From DAOTVD01 sp034437075 (GTDB lineage Bacteria; Chloroflexota; Anaerolineae; Aggregatilineales; J027): DNA of 8,876 nt. Both the position numbers and the translations under genes were made by a program. The notes under the pieces were generated by a model. It was not told the DNA's origin. It was given only the letters and a program-made list of their open reading frames with translations, and searched no databases. This document shows, piece by piece, positions 6,843-8,876 of the stretch; position 1 is the stretch's first letter; the number at the start of each line of letters is the position of its first letter. The stretch is from positions 1-8,876 of the forward strand of contig DAOTVD010000006.1 of assembly GCA_034437075.1 (NCBI GenBank). Reading direction: 5' to 3'.

Positions 6843-6848
6843 TGTATA
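6843..6848 (-). promoter_or_regulatory. Putative extended -10 promoter element of yceI
   Basis: On the minus strand, TGC-TATACA forms an extended -10 (TGn plus a TATAAT-like hexamer). A TTGATC sits only 14 bp further upstream, too close for a standard -35. The hexamer is part of a GTATAG-CAAAA-CTATAC inverted repeat (6844-6860). Confidence 0.45.
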
Positions 6849-6897
6849 GCAAAACTATACCAGATCAACGCCTGGCAGCGTATAAAAACTGCATTAG

Positions 6898-6919
6898 AAA
6901 ACGGACAGTTGTCCGTTTT
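6898..6919 (-). promoter_or_regulatory. Operator O2 upstream of yceI
   Basis: Perfect 10-bp arms AAAACGGACA and TGTCCGTTTT around GT. It shares the CGGACW-NN-WGTCCG core with O1; the two centres are 78 bp apart, which allows looping or cooperative binding. Element B begins 4 bp to its right, with TTA between. Confidence 0.7.
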
Positions 6920-6923
6920 ATTA

Positions 6924-7098
6924 GGCTTTTCCAGAAAAATAATTACCCCTCCCCAGCCCCTCCCCGAATTCAGGGAGGGGCTATTATGCGCACGAGTAAG
7001 TTCTCCCCCCGAATTCGGGGGGAGCTAGAGGGGGGTAAAATCAAGCCGGTATCCTTTTCGACAAAAGCAAGCGGCATAGTTAAATACTTGGAAAAGCC
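6924..7098 (-). mobile_element. Miniature inverted-repeat element, copy B (175 bp), inverted relative to A
   Basis: Read on the minus strand, this copy matches element A over its full 175 bp by eye, with TTA on each side (6921-6923 and 7099-7101). It sits between the yceI operator O2 and the 3' end of the WD40 gene, 30 bp from that gene's stop. Its palindromes (6955-6982 and 7003-7024) are the first strong structures downstream of the WD40 gene and could serve as its transcription stop. Identity to A implies recent movement or gene conversion. Confidence 0.85.
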
Positions 7099-7130
7099 TT
7101 AGATGCCGTGCTGAGGAGATTGCTTTAGGG

Positions 7131-8519
7131 TTATTCCCCGAATTGCCATTGTTGTCCGTCGTTGCTTTGGGTCAGGGGGATAATCTGCACGGTGGTGCTG
7201 GGCAGGTCGCTATCGAAGTTGATGACCACATAATCGCGCGCGGGCAGCACTTGCAGCGAACTGACAGGCAGCGGGTAATCGGTGCCATGGCCCAAGCTAT
7301 ACGTGCCCACGATATCGCCGCGCCGCACGTTCCAGATATACAGGGTATTATCCAGGCCGGCGGTCAAAACGTGGGTGCGATCCAGCACGGCGATACTGCG
7401 CACAGGGGTCTGCAAGCCTTCAATGGTCTGTACACACGTCCCCCGATACAGATTCCACAGGCGCATGGTGTGGTCATCGGAAGCCGACAACAGGTGCGAG
7501 CCATCCAGCATGGCCGTGGCGGCGATAATATCCGTATGGCCTACTAGAGTATGCAACACCTTGCCCGTCTTAACGTTGAAGACCGATAGACTCCCGCTGA
7601 GGTAGCTCAGGACGACATAATCATCATCTAGGCGCGCTTCGGGCAGCACGAACGTATCGCCCATTTCGGCAATGCGCACAATCTGCCATTGTTTGACATC
7701 CCACAGCACCAGCGCATATTCGCGCGAGAGTTCGGCCTGGTTGGCGAAACGCAATTCGCGCGTAAAAACGATATAGGTCGAACTGACCTGCAATAGGTCA
7801 GAGACATTCACGATGCGGCGCTCGATTGCCCCGGTGTGGAAGTTCCAAAGCATCGAGAGCGACAAAATATGCGATTTATCAATGCGTATGGCTTTTTCCA
7901 CCAGCCAGCGATAGCCCTCTAGCGTGTTCACCACGCCACGGTCCCCCAAGCGCCAAACCACCAAAGCGCCATCTTGCAAGGCGGAGAGCGCGAAGTGTTC
8001 ATCCAGAATGCGTACCGCGACCACATCCCCCGCGAAGAGGTCGTGCTTGTCGGGGTAAGTCTTTTGGCCTCGGCGGCGGACATCGGCGGCGAAATATTGC
8101 CCGTGTTCGATCTCCGGCGAAATCTCTAGCGCATAGTCGCGCTTGGGCGACATAATGCGCAAATCTTGCCCCAAAGACCATAGCGGCCAAGCCCAGGCCG
8201 GGTCTTGGGGCACGCGCACCCGCACCCACGGGAAAAAGTTACGGCGTTTGGGTTCGTCCGAAAAATACAGGATAATCTCGCCCGCGATGTTTTCCGCGCG
8301 CAAAACATCAGACAGCCAATTTTCCAAGTCGGCAGAGGGGGTATCCAGGGGCGTTTGGGCCACCCAGTTGGCTTCGTTGCTGGTGCTGTACACCCAAGCT
8401 ACCCAAGGGTCTTCGAAGTGCTCGACATCCAGAAATTCAAGGCCGGGGATGTCGGCCAGAATTTTTTGCAGGCGTTGCATCTCTGGGGATGCATGCGCCG
8501 ACGATGCATGATGAACCAT
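7131..8519 (-). CDS. WD40-repeat beta-propeller protein with uncharacterised N-terminal region
   Basis: 462 residues from ATG 8519. The Shine-Dalgarno AGAGGAG lies 9 nt upstream, which favours this over GTG at 8561. Residues 1-160 match no domain I recognise; they are rich in Trp and acidic residues and have no signal peptide or membrane segment. From about 165 to 450, irregular WD-type blades follow. The clearest are GALVVWRLGDRG (184-195), YALVLWDVKQW (268-278), GSLSVFNVKTGKVLHTLVGHTD (309-330, including the GH dipeptide), LLSASDDHTMRLWNLYRG (343-360) and VLTAGLDNTLYIWNVRRG (384-401). I count six or seven blades, enough to close a propeller. Such proteins are usually protein-interaction scaffolds; the partner is unknown. 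It stands alone on the minus strand, with its own promoter, between element B and an insertion sequence. Confidence 0.87.
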   Translation of the reverse strand: MVHHASSAHASPEMQRLQKILADIPGLEFLDVEHFEDPWVAWVYSTSNEANWVAQTPLDTPSADLENWLSDVLRAENIAGEIILYFSDEPKRRNFFPWVRVRVPQDPAWAWPLWSLGQDLRIMSPKRDYALEISPEIEHGQYFAADVRRRGQKTYPDKHDLFAGDVVAVRILDEHFALSALQDGALVVWRLGDRGVVNTLEGYRWLVEKAIRIDKSHILSLSMLWNFHTGAIERRIVNVSDLLQVSSTYIVFTRELRFANQAELSREYALVLWDVKQWQIVRIAEMGDTFVLPEARLDDDYVVLSYLSGSLSVFNVKTGKVLHTLVGHTDIIAATAMLDGSHLLSASDDHTMRLWNLYRGTCVQTIEGLQTPVRSIAVLDRTHVLTAGLDNTLYIWNVRRGDIVGTYSLGHGTDYPLPVSSLQVLPARDYVVINFDSDLPSTTVQIIPLTQSNDGQQWQFGE

Positions 8520-8527
8520 GGTTTTGT

Positions 8528-8534
8528 ACTCCTC
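8528..8534 (-). promoter_or_regulatory. Ribosome binding site deciding the WD40 gene start
   Basis: AGAGGAG on the minus strand, 8-9 nt before ATG 8519. No comparable site precedes the GTG at 8561, which lies close to the predicted transcription start. Confidence 0.7.
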
Positions 8535-8542
8535 TGTTGCAT

Positions 8543-8556
8543 AGTACGCTAGTACT
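8543..8556 (-). promoter_or_regulatory. Operator-like dyad downstream of the WD40 promoter
   Basis: AGTAC and GTACT arms around a 4-bp spacer, located just after the predicted -10 element. The arms are short, so chance is possible; position is the main argument. Confidence 0.3.
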
Positions 8557-8563
8557 GCCACCT

Positions 8564-8592
8564 AGTTTAGCTTGGATTCGCGCGCGGGCCAA
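8564..8592 (-). promoter_or_regulatory. Putative promoter of the WD40 gene
   Basis: On the minus strand, TTGGCC (8592-8587) and TAAACT (8569-8564) are separated by exactly 17 bp; each matches 4 of 6 consensus bases. Transcription would begin near 8557, giving a leader of about 38 nt that contains the ribosome binding site. Confidence 0.4.
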
Positions 8593-8633
8593 TAGATAGC
8601 CGCTTAAAACGCACAATTTGGAGGAGCGAGGCG

Positions 8634-8654
8634 GGCCTTTTCCGAAAAAATAAT
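8634..8654 (+). repeat. Sequence resembling the terminus of the miniature elements
   Basis: GCCTTTTCCGAAAAAATAAT (8635-8654) matches the inward-read right end of elements A and B (GGCTTTTCCAGAAAAATAAT) at 17 of 20 positions, and that of C similarly. It could be a remnant of another copy, or the left terminal repeat of the insertion sequence whose transposase starts at 8758. No clear TTA flank is present. Confidence 0.4.
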
Positions 8655-8703
8655 GGAGAACGCAAAACCAATACCTTCGCCAAAATGAGGGCATAAAAGG
8701 GTA

Positions 8704-8757
8704 GGGTTTTCGAGTAAAGTGTTGTTTCACAAATACGACACACAAACAAGAAAACCC
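8704..8757 (+). promoter_or_regulatory. Leader hairpin abutting the transposase start codon
   Basis: GGGTTTTC (8704-8711) pairs perfectly with GAAAACCC (8750-8757), which touches the ATG at 8758. An inner pair, TTGTTT (8722-8727) with AAACAA (8744-8749), extends the right arm without a gap. There is no Shine-Dalgarno sequence in the stretch before the ATG. The arrangement could hide the initiation region in transcripts that read in from outside the element. Confidence 0.45.
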
Positions 8758-8876
8758 ATGAACGACATTATACCCTTGCTCATGTGCCTTGAAACTCACC
8801 TTTCGACGACTCAACTACGCCAGTTGCGCCACATTGTCTTGGCGATGTTGTGCATTCCCCATCGCGTGACGATGTT
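8758..8876 (+). CDS. Insertion-sequence transposase, N-terminal fragment (3' end outside window)
   Basis: Forty codons of an open frame starting MNDIIPLLMCLETHLSTTQL and continuing RQLRHIVLAMLCIPHRVTM before the window ends. This resembles the opening of DDE transposases of the IS4/IS701 type, which read ...LARI..ALLAM.GRVTMLGISRW... and are common in Chloroflexota and cyanobacteria. Only the helical N-terminal region is present, with no catalytic residue visible. Base composition is more AT-rich than in the neighbouring genes, as expected for a mobile gene. The family assignment rests on remembered resemblance alone. Confidence 0.6.
   Translation, partial: MNDIIPLLMCLETHLSTTQLRQLRHIVLAMLCIPHRVTM

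Noticed and set aside
5909..7098. A-yceI-B as a single composite transposon with outward TTA flanks
   Set aside because: The hairpin arms flank A alone, and each copy has its own TTA pair, so A inserted independently.
5896..7101. A CRISPR array or phage attachment site formed by the repeated sequences
   Set aside because: The repeats are inverted 175-bp elements with terminal inverted repeats, not regularly spaced short direct repeats, and there is no integrase or cas gene.
6797..7102. Plus-strand frame of 101 codons covering the yceI promoter and element B
   Set aside because: It translates operators and the miniature element; there is no ribosome binding site and no domain.
8437..8814. 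125-codon minus-strand frame spanning the WD40 gene start and the IS leader
   Set aside because: It overlaps the WD40 N-terminus in another frame and the transposase start on the other strand, with no family resemblance.

Overview
The window is a GC-rich bacterial chromosome segment carrying seven protein-coding genes, two of them cut by the window edges. The genes are compact, with AT-rich spacers that contain repeats. The gene mix is an SqdX/MgtA-like family 4 glycosyltransferase, an AddB-type nuclease, an archaeal-style cytidylate-kinase-like P-loop protein, a cytoplasmic YceI protein, a WD40 protein, and many short GC-rich palindromic repeats. This would fit a filamentous or anaerobic Chloroflexota (Anaerolineae-like) genome. 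That assignment is an impression from protein style, not a search result.

Left part, about 1-5090, plus strand: the 3' part of a glycosyltransferase gene, then an AddB-like inactive-helicase/PD-(D/E)XK nuclease 6 bp later, then a polytopic membrane protein resembling ABC-2 permeases. The spacing suggests one transcription unit. After a promoter-like stretch comes a stand-alone cytidylate-kinase-like gene (5201-5863), which ends in a short intrinsic terminator overlapping its stop codon.

Middle part, 5864-7130: the most unusual region. Two apparently identical 175-bp miniature elements (A, 5909-6083; B, 6924-7098) lie in opposite orientation on either side of a minus-strand yceI gene. Each has an 8-11 bp terminal inverted repeat (GGCTTTTCC...) and is flanked by TTA on both sides. 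Element A splits a 10-bp stem-loop that is restored exactly when A and one TTA are removed. A third, divergent copy (C, 6107-6233) ends exactly at the yceI stop codon. The yceI promoter region carries two matching inverted-repeat operator sites (core CGGACW-NN-WGTCCG), one directly downstream of the -10 element; no regulator gene is present in the window.

Right part, 7131-8876: a minus-strand WD40-repeat gene with its own promoter and a clear ribosome binding site. It is followed by the left end of an insertion sequence, whose transposase starts at 8758 and runs off the window. A sequence resembling the miniature-element terminus lies at 8634-8654, and a hairpin abuts the transposase start codon.

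Functionally the genes look like unrelated housekeeping or accessory functions: lipid or cell-surface glycosylation, DNA-end processing, nucleotide metabolism, and a lipocalin-fold protein under repressor-type control. I see no defence island, CRISPR array, tRNA or rRNA. The novelty lies mainly in the non-coding elements.
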